Below the pieces are notes generated by a model that did not search any database, was not told where the DNA came from, and saw only the letters and a program-made list of their open reading frames with translations. From the NCBI GenBank assembly GCA_017436035.1, contig JAFSDV010000033.1, positions 1-64,000 of the forward strand: a stretch of 64,000 nt of DNA, written 5' to 3'. This document shows, in pieces, positions 40,891 to 50,258 of this stretch. The stretch comes from Oscillospiraceae bacterium. Its GTDB lineage: Bacteria > Bacillota > Clostridia > Oscillospirales > Oscillospiraceae. The translations under genes were made by a program, and so were the position numbers. Numbering within the stretch: position 1 is the stretch's first letter; every line of letters begins with the position of its first letter.

Positions 40891-42084
40891 TTACTTCGCA
40901 GCGTTAACCAGCTCAGCAGTATCCTGTGCGATCATCAGTTCTTCGTTGGTGGGAATGATCCAAACCTGAACCTTGGAATCGGGGGTAGAGATCAGGGTCT
41001 CCTTACCGCGGATCTTGTTCTTCTCCGGATCGATCTTCACGCCCATGAAGCCCAGATAGTCGCAAACAGCCTGGCGAGTGGTAATACCGTTTTCGCCAAC
41101 GCCGGCGGTGAAGGTCAGCACATCGATGCCGTTGAGGGCAGCAGCGTAAGCACCTACATACTTGGCAACCTCATAGTAGAACTTCTCCAGCGCCAGCTTG
41201 CAGGCCTCATTACCCTGCTCCGCGCCTGCTTCCAGATCACGGAAGTCAGAGGACAGACCGTCAGACAGACCCAGCACGCCGGACTTCTTGTTCAGCATAT
41301 TCAGGCACTCATCCACGCTCATATTGTACTTGTTGCAAATGAACTGCACAACACAGGCATCAATATCACCGGAGCGGGTGCCCATAGGCACACCGGCCAA
41401 CGGGGACAGACCCATGGTGGTATCTACGCACTTGCCGTCTTTAATAGCAGACATGGAAGAACCGTTGCCCAGATGGCAGTTAACCATCTTGAAATCGGTC
41501 TTGCCGACCAGCGCGGCGGCACGGCGGGCGATATACTTATGGCTGGTGCCGTGGAAGCCGTAGCGGCGGATATCGTCGTTCTTGTAGTACTCGGTGGGGA
41601 TGGCATAACGGTAAGCCTTGGGAGGCATGGTCATATGGAATGCGGTATCGAACACAGCAACCTGAGGAGTCTTAGGCATAACCGCCTGGCAGGCACGGAT
41701 GCCCATCAGGTTGGCAGGGTTATGCAGAGGTCCCAGAGGAATGCACTTTTCGATAGCGGCAATGACTTCGTCATCGATGATGCAGGAATCGGAGAATTCC
41801 ATACCGCCGTGGAGCACACGGTGACCGACTGCATCAATCTCGTCAACAGACTTGATCACGCCGTCAACGGGATCTACCAAGATACCCAGAACAGCCTGGA
41901 TGGCTTCAGCGTGGGTGGGCATAGGGATGTCCTTCTCTACCTTCTTGTCGCCAACCTTGTGGGTCAGGCGGCCGTCAATATAAATACGCTCGCACAAACC
42001 CTTTGCGGATACATCACCGGTCTCAGGATTCATCAGCTGATACTTCAGAGAAGAGCTGCCGGCATTGATGACCAAAACATTCAT
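40891..42084 (-). CDS. ackA: Acetate kinase
   Basis: The start MNVLVINAGSSSLKYQLMNP at 42084 has GGAGG upstream; the track-like longer frame adds five residues without a site. The 397-residue enzyme interconverts acetyl phosphate and ADP with acetate and ATP. Family motifs: VINAGSSSLKY, GHRVLHGGMEFSDSC, VAVFDTAFHMTMPPKAYRYA, YGFHGTSHKYIARRAAALVG, NCHLGNGSSMSAIKDGKCVD, GLSPLAGVPMGTRSGDIDAC, and TFTAGVGENGITTRQAVCDY. It is not followed by pta here, so phosphotransacetylase is elsewhere. Confidence 0.97.
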   Translation of the reverse strand: MNVLVINAGSSSLKYQLMNPETGDVSAKGLCERIYIDGRLTHKVGDKKVEKDIPMPTHAEAIQAVLGILVDPVDGVIKSVDEIDAVGHRVLHGGMEFSDSCIIDDEVIAAIEKCIPLGPLHNPANLMGIRACQAVMPKTPQVAVFDTAFHMTMPPKAYRYAIPTEYYKNDDIRRYGFHGTSHKYIARRAAALVGKTDFKMVNCHLGNGSSMSAIKDGKCVDTTMGLSPLAGVPMGTRSGDIDACVVQFICNKYNMSVDECLNMLNKKSGVLGLSDGLSSDFRDLEAGAEQGNEACKLALEKFYYEVAKYVGAYAAALNGIDVLTFTAGVGENGITTRQAVCDYLGFMGVKIDPEKNKIRGKETLISTPDSKVQVWIIPTNEELMIAQDTAELVNAAK

Positions 42085-42222
42085 TACATCGTCCTCCAAA
42101 AATAAAATGATTTTCTTTTCTTATACTTTGTGGTAAAATAACCATAACTGAAGTTATTCTATAATAAAAATCAAAATTTCTCAACCCCTATTCAGGAATT
42201 TTTTTCACGGAGGCGGGTTTAT

Positions 42223-43371
42223 TTGAAGATTGCAGGCATTATATGTGAGTACAACCCCCTGCATTTGGGGCACAAAAAGCAATTGGACACCCTGCGGAAG
42301 CTGGAACCGGGCTGCGGGATTGTGTGTATGATGAGCGGAAATTATGTCCAGCGGGGCAAGCCTGCCCTTTTGGACAAGTCTCTGCGGGCAAAGGCAGCCA
42401 TCCTTTGCGGAGCGGATCTGGTGCTGGAGCTGCCCCTTACCGCAGCCCTGTCCTCTGCAGAGGGCTTCGCTGCTGAAGGCGTGCGGCTGCTGAGCGGTTT
42501 TTGTCAAACCCTTTGCTTTGGATCTGAAACCGGGGATGCCTCTGCCCTGATGACCACCGCGCAAACTCTGTTGACCGGGGATTTTTCCGCTTCTCTTTCC
42601 GAGGAGCTGTCCAAGGGACTGTCTTTTCCTGCCGCCCGGCAGGCGGCACTGGAAAAAGCAGGAGTCGGCGGCAGTCTTTTGCGCAACCCCAACGACATTT
42701 TGGCAGTTGAATACTGTAAAGCGATCTTGACCCAAAACGCCCCCATGACGCCCCTGCCCATATTGCGTCAGGGCGGATATCACGATCTGCACGCCGACCC
42801 AGAAAATCCTTCCGCCACAGCAGTCCGGGAACTGATGCTTCAAAACGGCTCATGGCGGGACTACATCCCCGCCGAGGCCCGTGCCTGCTTCCAGGACGCA
42901 CCCCTGCACACCCTGAAAGCGGGAGAGCGGGCGATCCTGTCCAGACTGCGTACCATGACGGACGCTGAATTTGAGGCACTCCCCTACGGCTCAGAGGGTC
43001 TGTGGCGCAAGCTGATGCACGCCGCCCGTGAAGAAGCTGCACTGGAGCAGCTCCTGACCGCAGTAAAATCCAAGCGGTACACCCGCAGCAGACTGGACCG
43101 GATGGTCCTATGTGCATTCCTGGGACTGACCGCGGCGGACCTGTCTGCCCCTGCACCATACGCACGGGTTCTTGCTCTGAACGATACAGGTCGTCAGATT
43201 CTGAAGCAGGCAAGAGCTACCGGCTTGTTCCCCAATACCGGGGAAGCTGTGGATCATCCCTACCAAGCCATTGAAAACCGGGCAGGTGCGCTGTACGGTC
43301 TGTTCCGCACAGATTCCCCCGGACCTCCGGATGAAGAATCCCGCCGCCGGGTCTGCTATTGCCACCACTAA
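42223..43371 (+). CDS. tmcAL: tRNA(Met) cytidine acetate ligase (TmcAL-like nucleotidyltransferase)
   Basis: A 382-residue protein starting with TTG at 42223, chosen because GGAGG is nine bases upstream and MKIAGIICEYNPLHLGHKKQ is the invariant family opening. The HxGH-type nucleotide motif (PLHLGHKKQL) and MMSGNYVQRGKPALLDKSLR confirm the family (formerly DUF795/YlbM). In Bacillus subtilis TmcAL makes N4-acetylcytidine at the wobble base of elongator tRNA-Met using acetate and ATP. Its divergent placement beside ackA is metabolically neat, though it may be chance. A TATAAT lies at 42160-42165. Confidence 0.92.
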   Translation: MKIAGIICEYNPLHLGHKKQLDTLRKLEPGCGIVCMMSGNYVQRGKPALLDKSLRAKAAILCGADLVLELPLTAALSSAEGFAAEGVRLLSGFCQTLCFGSETGDASALMTTAQTLLTGDFSASLSEELSKGLSFPAARQAALEKAGVGGSLLRNPNDILAVEYCKAILTQNAPMTPLPILRQGGYHDLHADPENPSATAVRELMLQNGSWRDYIPAEARACFQDAPLHTLKAGERAILSRLRTMTDAEFEALPYGSEGLWRKLMHAAREEAALEQLLTAVKSKRYTRSRLDRMVLCAFLGLTAADLSAPAPYARVLALNDTGRQILKQARATGLFPNTGEAVDHPYQAIENRAGALYGLFRTDSPGPPDEESRRRVCYCHH

Positions 43372-43422
43372 AGGGCGTGTAGGGGGAGGCGTTTCTGTCT
43401 GCCCTACGAGTAGGATCTGTAT

Positions 43423-43459
43423 AAAAAGCACTGTCTCATTCATTTTGAGACAGTGCTTT
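43423..43459 (-). terminator. Terminator of the fibre operon
   Basis: A perfect 14-bp stem (43425-43438 with 43446-43459) followed on the minus strand by TTTTTATAC. Rightward it can also stop tmcAL. The remaining sequence 43372-43560 holds GC-rich intergenic repeats (a GGACCG/CGGTCC hairpin near 43483-43508 and half of a TGTCATTGCGA element near 43537) and no gene. Confidence 0.85.
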
Positions 43460-43560
43460 ACTATATTCAAAAGACTCTAAAGCGGACCGTCGGGGACGCC
43501 GGTCCCTACAGCAAAACAAGCAACCAAATACTGTCATTGCGAAGGCTGTGCGATTTTGGC

Positions 43561-44346
43561 TCAGGGTGTTGCTGATTCCGCCGGGACATTCCCGGATGGG
43601 ATCAGCAGCTGCTGACCCTCCTGAATACTGTCCGCATTTTCCAAGCCGTTCAAGATCATAATCTGTTCCACTGTTGTGTTGTACCGATTCGCGATCCACG
43701 TCAGATTTTCTCCGTGTACCACCGTATAGATCACTCCGCTGGGTACGACAGCTGCGGTTTTTGTGATCTTCATTGAGATCGTTTTGCCGCTTGTGATGTA
43801 CAGTCCGTTGCCTTCACCCTTGGAATAGGCATCATAACAGGACGAAGTGCCCCAATGGGAGAGGAATTTGACCGTTGTGTCGGCAGTCACTTCCAGTCTA
43901 AAAGTAATGCTGTCAGTTTTACCACCGACCACTGTTTCGTCTTCACCAAGCTGCTGTGTGTGGTAGGTATCGGAGCAGCCCGCAGCGGTTACGATACAAA
44001 AACCCGTCTTTGCGGTGCTGTTACCGCTTTCTTTGAGAGTCACATAGTAGGTCGTTCCCGCAGACAGAACAGCCGTGTGTGTTTTGCTGTCAGCCTGATT
44101 TACCGGAACAGTCTCGCCGTTTTCATCTGTGATCCGAACAGATACATCGGCTTCAAACCTTGCCGAACTGATCACATTGGTGCCGGAGGTGACGTTGTAA
44201 GAAAAATAGGCGTAGGCAGTAAGGCTCATAGCAGCCAAACACCCGATCATAATGATCACTGTCAGTGTCACATGGGCAAGCATGACCTTTTCACGAATTT
44301 TGCCGAATTTGGGTATATAGAAAAACTCATTGTAAAGCTTTCTCAC
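43561..44346 (-). CDS. TasA-type exported protein with C-terminal LysM domain
   Basis: A 261-residue protein starting with GTG (GAGGACG upstream). After a basic N-terminus comes a membrane helix and a SipW-type cleavage region (TAYAYFSYNVTSGTNVISSA), then a beta-sandwich typical of TasA/camelysin-like proteins (FEADVSVRITDENGETVPVN). A LysM domain follows (YTVVHGENLTWIANRYNTTV; IMILNGLENADSIQEGQQLL), which binds peptidoglycan. It is the last gene of the operon and would attach fibres to the wall by LysM. Fusion of the fibre fold with LysM is unusual. Confidence 0.82.
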   Translation of the reverse strand: MRKLYNEFFYIPKFGKIREKVMLAHVTLTVIIMIGCLAAMSLTAYAYFSYNVTSGTNVISSARFEADVSVRITDENGETVPVNQADSKTHTAVLSAGTTYYVTLKESGNSTAKTGFCIVTAAGCSDTYHTQQLGEDETVVGGKTDSITFRLEVTADTTVKFLSHWGTSSCYDAYSKGEGNGLYITSGKTISMKITKTAAVVPSGVIYTVVHGENLTWIANRYNTTVEQIMILNGLENADSIQEGQQLLIPSGNVPAESATP

Positions 44347-44381
44347 AAAATCGTCCTCCTTTCCTGGATCTTCCGGGTGCT

Positions 44382-45029
44382 TTATTTCTGTTGGTCTGCC
44401 TTGACGATGATGCCAAGCTCTACTTTAGGGATCGTTTCGCCACGGTAGTTGGCAGCATTACCGACTTCCTCAGGCATACGGACGATCAACGCCATATAGG
44501 ATGTTTCTCCCGGCTCAAGCTCCGCCGCATCGGTGGCGTAATAGCTGAGCTTCATTGCCGCGATCTGCTTCGCCAGCGTGCGGTCTTCTGCTGCCGCGTC
44601 CATATCTGCTTCGGTATCGGCTATGGCAACGCCGAATTTGAGGTAATCGTGCAAATTAAACTGCTGACCGAATACATTGGTTGCCGTCGTGTAGTTGTTT
44701 ACGCTGACCGCTGTATGGAAATCAAAGGCACGGTCGCCTTTATTTTCGACTTTCAGATAAACCACCTGCACATAGCCGGGTTCGTACAACGCCTCTTCAT
44801 CAAACAGCTTGGTCTGACTGTCCACCGGTTCCCATTTACCGTCCGGCAGACGGTGGGATACCGCCAGTTCAAAATCAGCAAAATGAAAAATATTGGTAAT
44901 CTCCTCAGAAGTATCGGTAAACCACGCCAGCGACGCGCCTGTGCCGAGAATGCCCCAAAGGATCAATGCGCATAAACTGAGGGCTAAAGCAACTTTTTTA
45001 TAGGTTTGTTTCTTTGCATGGGACTTCAC
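44382..45029 (-). CDS. TasA/camelysin-like exported protein
   Basis: A 215-residue protein starting with GTG after AAGGAGGAATAAAGC. Signal sequence with SipW-type end: ALALSLCALILWGILGTGAS then LAWFTDTSEEITNIFHFADF. The conserved TasA motif ASLAWFTD and the beta-rich mature part (YEPGYVQVVYLKVENKGDRA; ELEPGETSYMALIVRMPEEV) match the family. TasA-like proteins form extracellular amyloid-like or chaplin-like fibres. It lies between the anchored protein and the LysM protein. Confidence 0.85.
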   Translation of the reverse strand: MKSHAKKQTYKKVALALSLCALILWGILGTGASLAWFTDTSEEITNIFHFADFELAVSHRLPDGKWEPVDSQTKLFDEEALYEPGYVQVVYLKVENKGDRAFDFHTAVSVNNYTTATNVFGQQFNLHDYLKFGVAIADTEADMDAAAEDRTLAKQIAAMKLSYYATDAAELEPGETSYMALIVRMPEEVGNAANYRGETIPKVELGIIVKADQQK

Positions 45030-45045
45030 GCTTTATTCCTCCTTG

Positions 45046-45717
45046 TCAGTTTAGCGGCGTTTCTTCTTCCTCTTTATCTCTCTTTTTCCAAATAAGCAGG
45101 ATCACGATCATGGACGCAGAAGCAACAAACAGGGCGATCCACAATCCGGGATTGCTGTTGTCACCGGTCTGCGGGGGCTTGGGATCGGTGTCCTCAACAG
45201 GAAATTCCTCGATCATAAATTCCCAGTCCAGATAGCCAATGCTGTTTTGGAACTCGTTTCCCAGCTCTGCCGGAACAGCCAGCATCACATCCAGATTCAC
45301 CTCGCCGCCGGAATAAAGCGTGCCAAGACACACCCAATCGGTGAGCTGGGCTGTTTCATTGGCGGCAGCAAGGAACATATACTCCATTTTATTATCCGCG
45401 CTCTTTTTTACCATCAGTCCCAGCTTGGAAAGAAAATCCACCGAGTCCTCATGGGCGCCCAGGGCGCGCAGATAGATCTTGACTTTTACGTCGTTTGCCC
45501 TGTTGTTTTTAACTGTGATTTTTTGAGTCAAAACGTCGCCGGGCATCACGCCCTTAAAGTTTGGAAACAAATCGGTGGGCGAATGTGTGCTGCCGGGTTC
45601 AAAAATGAACTGCTGTGCTTTTCCGTCGTAGGTCACCTTACCCTCTGCTCCAAACACGGGAACGGCGAGAGATACAGCCAGTGCCAACGCCCCAAGCATT
45701 GTAAGAAGCTTCTTCAT
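45046..45717 (-). CDS. Sortase-type cell-wall anchored protein of the fibre operon
   Basis: The start MKKLLTMLGALALAVSLAVP at 45717 has AAGGAGGGTG upstream. It carries an ordinary Sec signal peptide (LAVPVFGAEG), not the SipW type. The mature part is beta-rich (DVLTQKITVKNNRANDVKVK). A cell-wall sorting signal follows: PKPPQTGDNSNP, membrane helix LWIALFVASASMIVILLIW and KKRDKEEEE. The PPQTG motif is a variant LPxTG common in gut Clostridia. It is the best candidate for the protein that anchors the fibre to peptidoglycan. About 223 residues. Confidence 0.82.
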   Translation of the reverse strand: MKKLLTMLGALALAVSLAVPVFGAEGKVTYDGKAQQFIFEPGSTHSPTDLFPNFKGVMPGDVLTQKITVKNNRANDVKVKIYLRALGAHEDSVDFLSKLGLMVKKSADNKMEYMFLAAANETAQLTDWVCLGTLYSGGEVNLDVMLAVPAELGNEFQNSIGYLDWEFMIEEFPVEDTDPKPPQTGDNSNPGLWIALFVASASMIVILLIWKKRDKEEEETPLN

Positions 45718-45730
45718 CTGCACACCCTCC

Positions 45731-46294
45731 TTATTCCGCGGGCCAGCCGGAGGCGGTATAGGTGTTGCCGTTGCTGATAGGGTTGTTTTCGCTCTGCACC
45801 GCCTGGGCATTGACTGTCAGCGTAAGTGTTTTTCCGATATAACTGTTGTCGATCTTGGAGCCCACCATCTCCACGTGGGAGAACACGTTGGGGGTCGTCT
45901 CTCCGGGGCTTACAATGCCCTTGTAGTAATACCAGCCGTCATGCAGTTCCCAATGCTCCTCGTTGATGTTCAGCTTAAAGCAATCCTCGGCAGAAAGCTC
46001 CTGGGAGTTCACGCCGTATACAATCTTTACACGCAGATAGAAGGGATGGGCACAGTCGTTTTCAATGCTGACCTGCTTGGAAACGATATCACCGGGTACA
46101 ATATACACACCCTCTTTGGGAAATTCTGTTCCCTGATCGGTCTTTTCGTGGATCATAAATTGGATGTTACCGGAGGTCACAACATTGGTGGCTTTTCCGA
46201 CAGTCTGGTAATAGGCAAGGGTTGCTTGACTCATAACCGTCAGCAAAACGGCGACCAAGGCAATGACAGAAATTTTCATTTTAATCTTACCCAA
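45731..46294 (-). CDS. TasA/camelysin-like exported protein
   Basis: A 187-residue protein; the start is TTG at 46294 with GGAGGACATTACA upstream, or ATG five codons later. Signal sequence VIALVAVLLTVMSQATLAYY followed by QTVGKATNVVTSGNIQFMIH, the SipW-type TasA pattern. The mature beta-rich domain (GVYIVPGDIVSKQVSIENDC; HPFYLRVKIVYGVNSQELSA) matches TasA-like proteins. It ends 14 bp before the start of the anchored protein gene. Confidence 0.82.
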   Translation of the reverse strand: MGKIKMKISVIALVAVLLTVMSQATLAYYQTVGKATNVVTSGNIQFMIHEKTDQGTEFPKEGVYIVPGDIVSKQVSIENDCAHPFYLRVKIVYGVNSQELSAEDCFKLNINEEHWELHDGWYYYKGIVSPGETTPNVFSHVEMVGSKIDNSYIGKTLTLTVNAQAVQSENNPISNGNTYTASGWPAE

Positions 46295-46325
46295 TGTAAT
46301 GTCCTCCTTTCAAACTTTTGCCTCA

Positions 46326-46419
46326 CGGCGATCAAAAGACACAACTTCTTCACTATTACTTATTACTTCAAGTTGTGCCCTTTGATTGCCGCCTATCCCT
46401 CTTGCGAGGGATAGGACGG
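46326..46419 (-). repeat. Two-hairpin intergenic element, copy 3
   Basis: Left arm 46326-46347 pairs with 46370-46391 (sequence starting CGGCGATCAAAAG / ending TTTGATTGCCG). A second hairpin CCTATCCCTC/GAGGGATAGG follows at 46392-46415, ending in ACGG. It lies between the 723-residue protein gene and the 187-residue one. Same layout as the copies at 50161 and 52253. Confidence 0.75.
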
Positions 46420-46456
46420 ACTTTGTTATCCGTTTCCACGAACGGAATCTACGAAA

Positions 46457-48628
46457 TTACCGATTAACAATTGCGTTTGTAGTGTTGGTAATATCCGGAT
46501 CACCAACGATGGTGGTATTCGTGATGGTCAAAGTAGAATTGTCAGCAGTGCCGCGCAGAATGATTGTTGCATCACCGTCGTCGTTTGCAGACTTCAGGGT
46601 GCAGTTCTCAATACTGTAGGTTTCGGCATAACCGGTGCCGCCGGAGCTTGCGCCGAAACGGATAGCATATCCAAGAACATCGATCTCACAACCACGAATG
46701 GTAACTTCTTCGCTCTGTACGGTGTTGATGCCATTCTTGGAGTAAATCTTACAACCCTCGATCAGCAGTCCTTCCGCTACATTGTTGACCTGCAGGAGAG
46801 AGTGCATTCCCTCAGCAACGGTACAGCCAATGATCTTCAGGTTCTTGTCACCGTTGTCATAAGACTTCACAGCAACCTTGCCGGGAACATTGAAGTAACA
46901 ATTCTCAACGGTCAGGTTACAAATGTAACGAGTATTGGCATTACCCTTAACACCCATATTTACACAAGCCTCGGTGGAAACAGTATCAGCAATGAACTTC
47001 ACATTCTTAATAGTAACAGCAGAAGAGCGGATCGTCGCAGTCTTGCCGTCAACAGTGATCGTGCCGTTCAAAGTATTGCCGTTTCCGTCAATGGTAACAG
47101 CGACATTTTCCTTTGCAGTAGCTGTTACATTGCCGGTGATATTAGCAACAAATTTGATAACATCACCGTCAGCGGCATTATCGAGAGCTGCCTGCAATTC
47201 TGCTTCGTTCGTTACAGCAATACCGCCGCCGGGGATAGTAAGCCAATCGCTGGTCTTTACACCTGCATTAACAATGTCTTGGGTCTTAAAGCCCTTGTCA
47301 AAGGTGCCGCCGGTGACAGTTGCCTTCATATTGGAAGAAACATTGCTGAAGTTCAGCAATCTTACATTTGCGGAAACGCCATCGGTCGTAATAAATTTAC
47401 CGCCGCTGATGTTCAGCACACCATAACCTGCTCTGCTTGCAGCAGGATCCTGGAAGCTGACGCGGTTGATGATAGTACCACCGTTAATGTTGACAGTAGT
47501 AGCAAGGGATTCGCTGTTGCAGAACATACGGATGCAATCGTAGTTTGCGCTCTTTACGATACCGCCGTTGATGGTGGTAACGGAACCCTGATACGCGTCG
47601 ATTGCGTGGGGATAACCGTAACTCATCACTTCATCGGATGTAACGTTCTCAATCATACCGCTGTTTACGATCAGCACACCCTCATTGCGGATAGTATTGG
47701 AGGCCCAACCAGGATCATTTGTATACGCTGTTACATCCGCATAACTGATTTTACCGTTTCCAACGCTATCCATAATGGTCAGCGTACCCTTATTGTCGAT
47801 CATTGCATAGGCAGAAACCTGTTCTTTCTCCTGGCTTACGGTATAACCTGCCAGATCAATCGTAACAGTCTTGCCTGCGGGGATTACAACACTATCGGTC
47901 AGTTCAATATTTGCGCCCAGCTGAATCCGGTCATAGTCTGCTGCAAGTGCTTCACGCAGTTCAGCCTCGGTGTCGATGGTAGCCATCTTGTCGTACTGAT
48001 CGTCAAAGCTATCCTTCTCATAAGTAAGCTGAGTAGCCAAAAGCTGAACAGCAAACTCAGAACCGATGGAAAGACCCTGATAATCATTGTTTGCGCTTTC
48101 CTGCATCTTCAGCGCAATGGTCACAGTATCGGTCTCGGTTGCCAAAAGATCACCGGAAGCGGTGCTACTGATTGCAGCAAGAACCTGCGTCAGAGTACCA
48201 ATATGAGTTAGCTGAGTCGTCAAATTTCTGTCTGCAAGGGTATATTCACCCTCAGCATAGTAAACATCAATTACATCAGCCAGCTTGGAAACCTCACCGG
48301 TGGCAATGATGCTCAGCTGATATTTCAGTGCAAGTGTACCGGCATTTCCGATCTTGATGTTCTTAGCTTCCACATAACCGGGTTCCCACTTATCATAGTT
48401 GAAAATAGCGCCTTCGGAAGCATCTTTATAGGATTGCTGTGCACCGGTTGCAGTAGCATCCTTCCACTCCATTGTCACATCCAGTGTGCCGGACTTGATA
48501 ATGTTACCGGAGGATGTAACGGAGTCAGTAAACCAAGCGAACGTGCTGCCAACCAGCATGGAAAGGCACAGCAGCAGGGACAGCGCGCTCATTAAAAGCG
48601 CGTGCTTGGTGCTTTTACGTTTTGTCAT
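46457..48628 (-). CDS. Large TasA-type exported protein with beta-helix region
   Basis: A 723-residue protein. N-terminus MTKRKSTKHALLMSALSLLL then VGSTFAWFTDSVTSSGNIIK, the SipW-type TasA signal. Residues 30-220 form a TasA-like beta domain. From about 220 to the end there are many short strands with turn motifs such as MIDNKGTLTIMDSVGNGKIS, GVLIVNSGMIENV, SVTTINGGIVKSANYDCIRM and VNINGGTIINR, plus LNGTITVDGKTA, indicating a right-handed parallel beta-helix. This is a likely adhesin or fibre tip. Its signal region is almost the same as that of the 638-residue protein. Confidence 0.82.
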   Translation of the reverse strand: MTKRKSTKHALLMSALSLLLCLSMLVGSTFAWFTDSVTSSGNIIKSGTLDVTMEWKDATATGAQQSYKDASEGAIFNYDKWEPGYVEAKNIKIGNAGTLALKYQLSIIATGEVSKLADVIDVYYAEGEYTLADRNLTTQLTHIGTLTQVLAAISSTASGDLLATETDTVTIALKMQESANNDYQGLSIGSEFAVQLLATQLTYEKDSFDDQYDKMATIDTEAELREALAADYDRIQLGANIELTDSVVIPAGKTVTIDLAGYTVSQEKEQVSAYAMIDNKGTLTIMDSVGNGKISYADVTAYTNDPGWASNTIRNEGVLIVNSGMIENVTSDEVMSYGYPHAIDAYQGSVTTINGGIVKSANYDCIRMFCNSESLATTVNINGGTIINRVSFQDPAASRAGYGVLNISGGKFITTDGVSANVRLLNFSNVSSNMKATVTGGTFDKGFKTQDIVNAGVKTSDWLTIPGGGIAVTNEAELQAALDNAADGDVIKFVANITGNVTATAKENVAVTIDGNGNTLNGTITVDGKTATIRSSAVTIKNVKFIADTVSTEACVNMGVKGNANTRYICNLTVENCYFNVPGKVAVKSYDNGDKNLKIIGCTVAEGMHSLLQVNNVAEGLLIEGCKIYSKNGINTVQSEEVTIRGCEIDVLGYAIRFGASSGGTGYAETYSIENCTLKSANDDGDATIILRGTADNSTLTITNTTIVGDPDITNTTNAIVNR

Positions 48629-48723
48629 TTTTCATGACCTCCAATTGAAATTAAGCTTTTAAGGTATCCGGTCTTTTATAAAGCCGTGAAATTCAAGACC
48701 GTCCTGCTGTTCACAGCCGGGGC

Positions 48724-49422
48724 TTACATACCCACAGTTGCGAATGCATCAAAGGCGTTTGCACCAACATTTTCGGTCTGAACAGCTTCAGCCTTGATAT
48801 CGATGGCGAAGTTGCCCTTGAAGGCCGCAGCCTGCTCCTGGGTCAGCGTTGTGGGGATATTCACATGGGTAAAGAGGGTGACATCCTTCGTGGTGCCGCT
48901 TTGTCCGTCGTTGGCGGTATCGTCACCGTCCAGAATGTCTTTGTAGTAAAGGACATAAGTAATGGTATCCGTTTCGCCTTCAATGGCCTTGGAAATGTTG
49001 GTCCACTTGCTTGCATCATAGCCCTCAAACACGTCCTCGATCTTAAAATCAAGACCCAGCGCGTTGATCCAGGCGGTGGCATCGGAGATGGTCACAGTTA
49101 CACGAATGTACTGATCGTAGTATCCGGTATTCCGAACAAAAGGCTCCTTCACCAGCTTATCACCGGGGAGAATATCCTTATAGTCGAAACCGTTGGGAGA
49201 GCTCAGTGTAGCATCATAAACACCGTTTCCGTCTGTGTCCACTCTTTCCAATACATCAACAGAAAAAATATCATTTTTGTCTGTATCGGTAGAATCGGCA
49301 ACGAAGAATTCGTTTTTCACAGTATCCTGTGCGCTGAACCATGCCAAGGTGCTCATAGAGAGAATCGCCACCAAGCAGACTGCAAGAGCTGCTGCAAACA
49401 CCTTTTTCTTTGTCATTTTCAT
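48724..49422 (-). CDS. TasA-like putative major fibre subunit
   Basis: A 232-residue protein: MKMTKKKVFAAALAVCLVAI, then SMSTLAWFSAQDTVKNEFFV. The AWFS/T signal and the mature part with RVDTDGNGVYDATLSSPNGF, KLVKEPFVRNTGYYDQYIRV and FTHVNIPTTLTQEQAAAFKG match TasA/CalY-type fibre subunits. Its size is close to TasA (about 260 residues), and it directly follows sipW as tasA follows sipW in Bacillus. It is the most likely main subunit. It is followed by the 723-residue protein gene after 95 bp. Confidence 0.85.
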   Translation of the reverse strand: MKMTKKKVFAAALAVCLVAILSMSTLAWFSAQDTVKNEFFVADSTDTDKNDIFSVDVLERVDTDGNGVYDATLSSPNGFDYKDILPGDKLVKEPFVRNTGYYDQYIRVTVTISDATAWINALGLDFKIEDVFEGYDASKWTNISKAIEGETDTITYVLYYKDILDGDDTANDGQSGTTKDVTLFTHVNIPTTLTQEQAAAFKGNFAIDIKAEAVQTENVGANAFDAFATVGM

Positions 49423-49507
49423 TCTTCTGATCCTCCTTTCCTCAAAATTTCTATTTCAAACTCGTGCCTATCGGAATTCCTTAACAGGCGCGAATAGGAA
49501 ACCGATC

Positions 49508-50131
49508 TTATTGGGTGTTGTCTGTTTTCTTTTCTGCTATTTCCCCGCGGAGCCGTTCAACCTCTGCCCGAAGCAGTCTGTTTTCTTCCTCTGCTGCGGA
49601 AGCCCCCGCCTGAATCCCGGTTGCCGCAGCTTGTTCCTGCTCCTTCCTGCCCAACAGATCAGGCAGAAATACCAGCAGGATCAGCAACGCACCCGCAGCA
49701 ATGGTGATATATGTACCGGGCGGGTTTTGAATAAAATTCGATACATAGCCCAGCTTGGGAATCGAAAACTGAGGCACGCCCAGTACATTATTAAAGTGCA
49801 CCGGCTCACTGTCCTCGATCTCATTGGCAAGACCCTTTGTATAAAACCGCTGCTTTTCCGCATCTATGCGGATGACCTGATGGGTTGCAACTACCAAATC
49901 TTCATTGAGCAGAAAGGTAATGTCATCGCCGACCTGAATGGTGTTCACATCCACTTTTTTTACATACAGCAGGTCACCAACACTGTATTTCGGCTCCATA
50001 CTGCCCGAAATAACCGTAAAGACCTGATAGCCCAGCAAGCGCGAGCCCATCAGAAACACGGCACATAAAACCATCAGCACTACCAAGGCGGTAGACACGA
50101 TGTTCCAGATTTTCTTTAACGCAGCTGTCAT
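49508..50131 (-). CDS. sipW: SipW-type signal peptidase I
   Basis: The start MTAALKKIWNIVSTALVVLM at 50131 has AAGGAG upstream. The 207-residue enzyme has an N-terminal membrane helix and catalytic Ser in VISGSMEPKYSVGDLLYV. His replaces the usual Lys (VATHQVIRI), the signature of SipW/ER-type signal peptidases. A second membrane helix and a coiled coil (ENRLLRAEVERLRGEIAEKK) form the C-terminus. It should process the SipW-type signals of the neighbouring proteins. It lies between two of them with a two-hairpin element upstream. Confidence 0.9.
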   Translation of the reverse strand: MTAALKKIWNIVSTALVVLMVLCAVFLMGSRLLGYQVFTVISGSMEPKYSVGDLLYVKKVDVNTIQVGDDITFLLNEDLVVATHQVIRIDAEKQRFYTKGLANEIEDSEPVHFNNVLGVPQFSIPKLGYVSNFIQNPPGTYITIAAGALLILLVFLPDLLGRKEQEQAAATGIQAGASAAEEENRLLRAEVERLRGEIAEKKTDNTQ

Positions 50132-50160
50132 AGATGAACACTCCTTACGTTGCCTTTTAC

Positions 50161-50237
50161 CGGCAATCAAAGGGCATAAGTCCTTGTATCTATGCCTTTT
50201 GATTGCCGCCTATCCCTCACACAGAGGGATAGGACGG
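50161..50237 (-). repeat. Two-hairpin intergenic element, copy 1
   Basis: An 18-bp stem (50161-50178 with 50191-50208, one G-U pair) is followed by a 10-bp stem CCTATCCCTC/GAGGGATAGG (50209-50218 with 50224-50233) and a closing ACGG. It is located between the 638-residue protein gene and sipW. The CCG at 50206-50208 can pair either way, so the two hairpins may compete. Confidence 0.75.
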
Positions 50238-50258
50238 ACAAAAATAAGCTATTCCGGT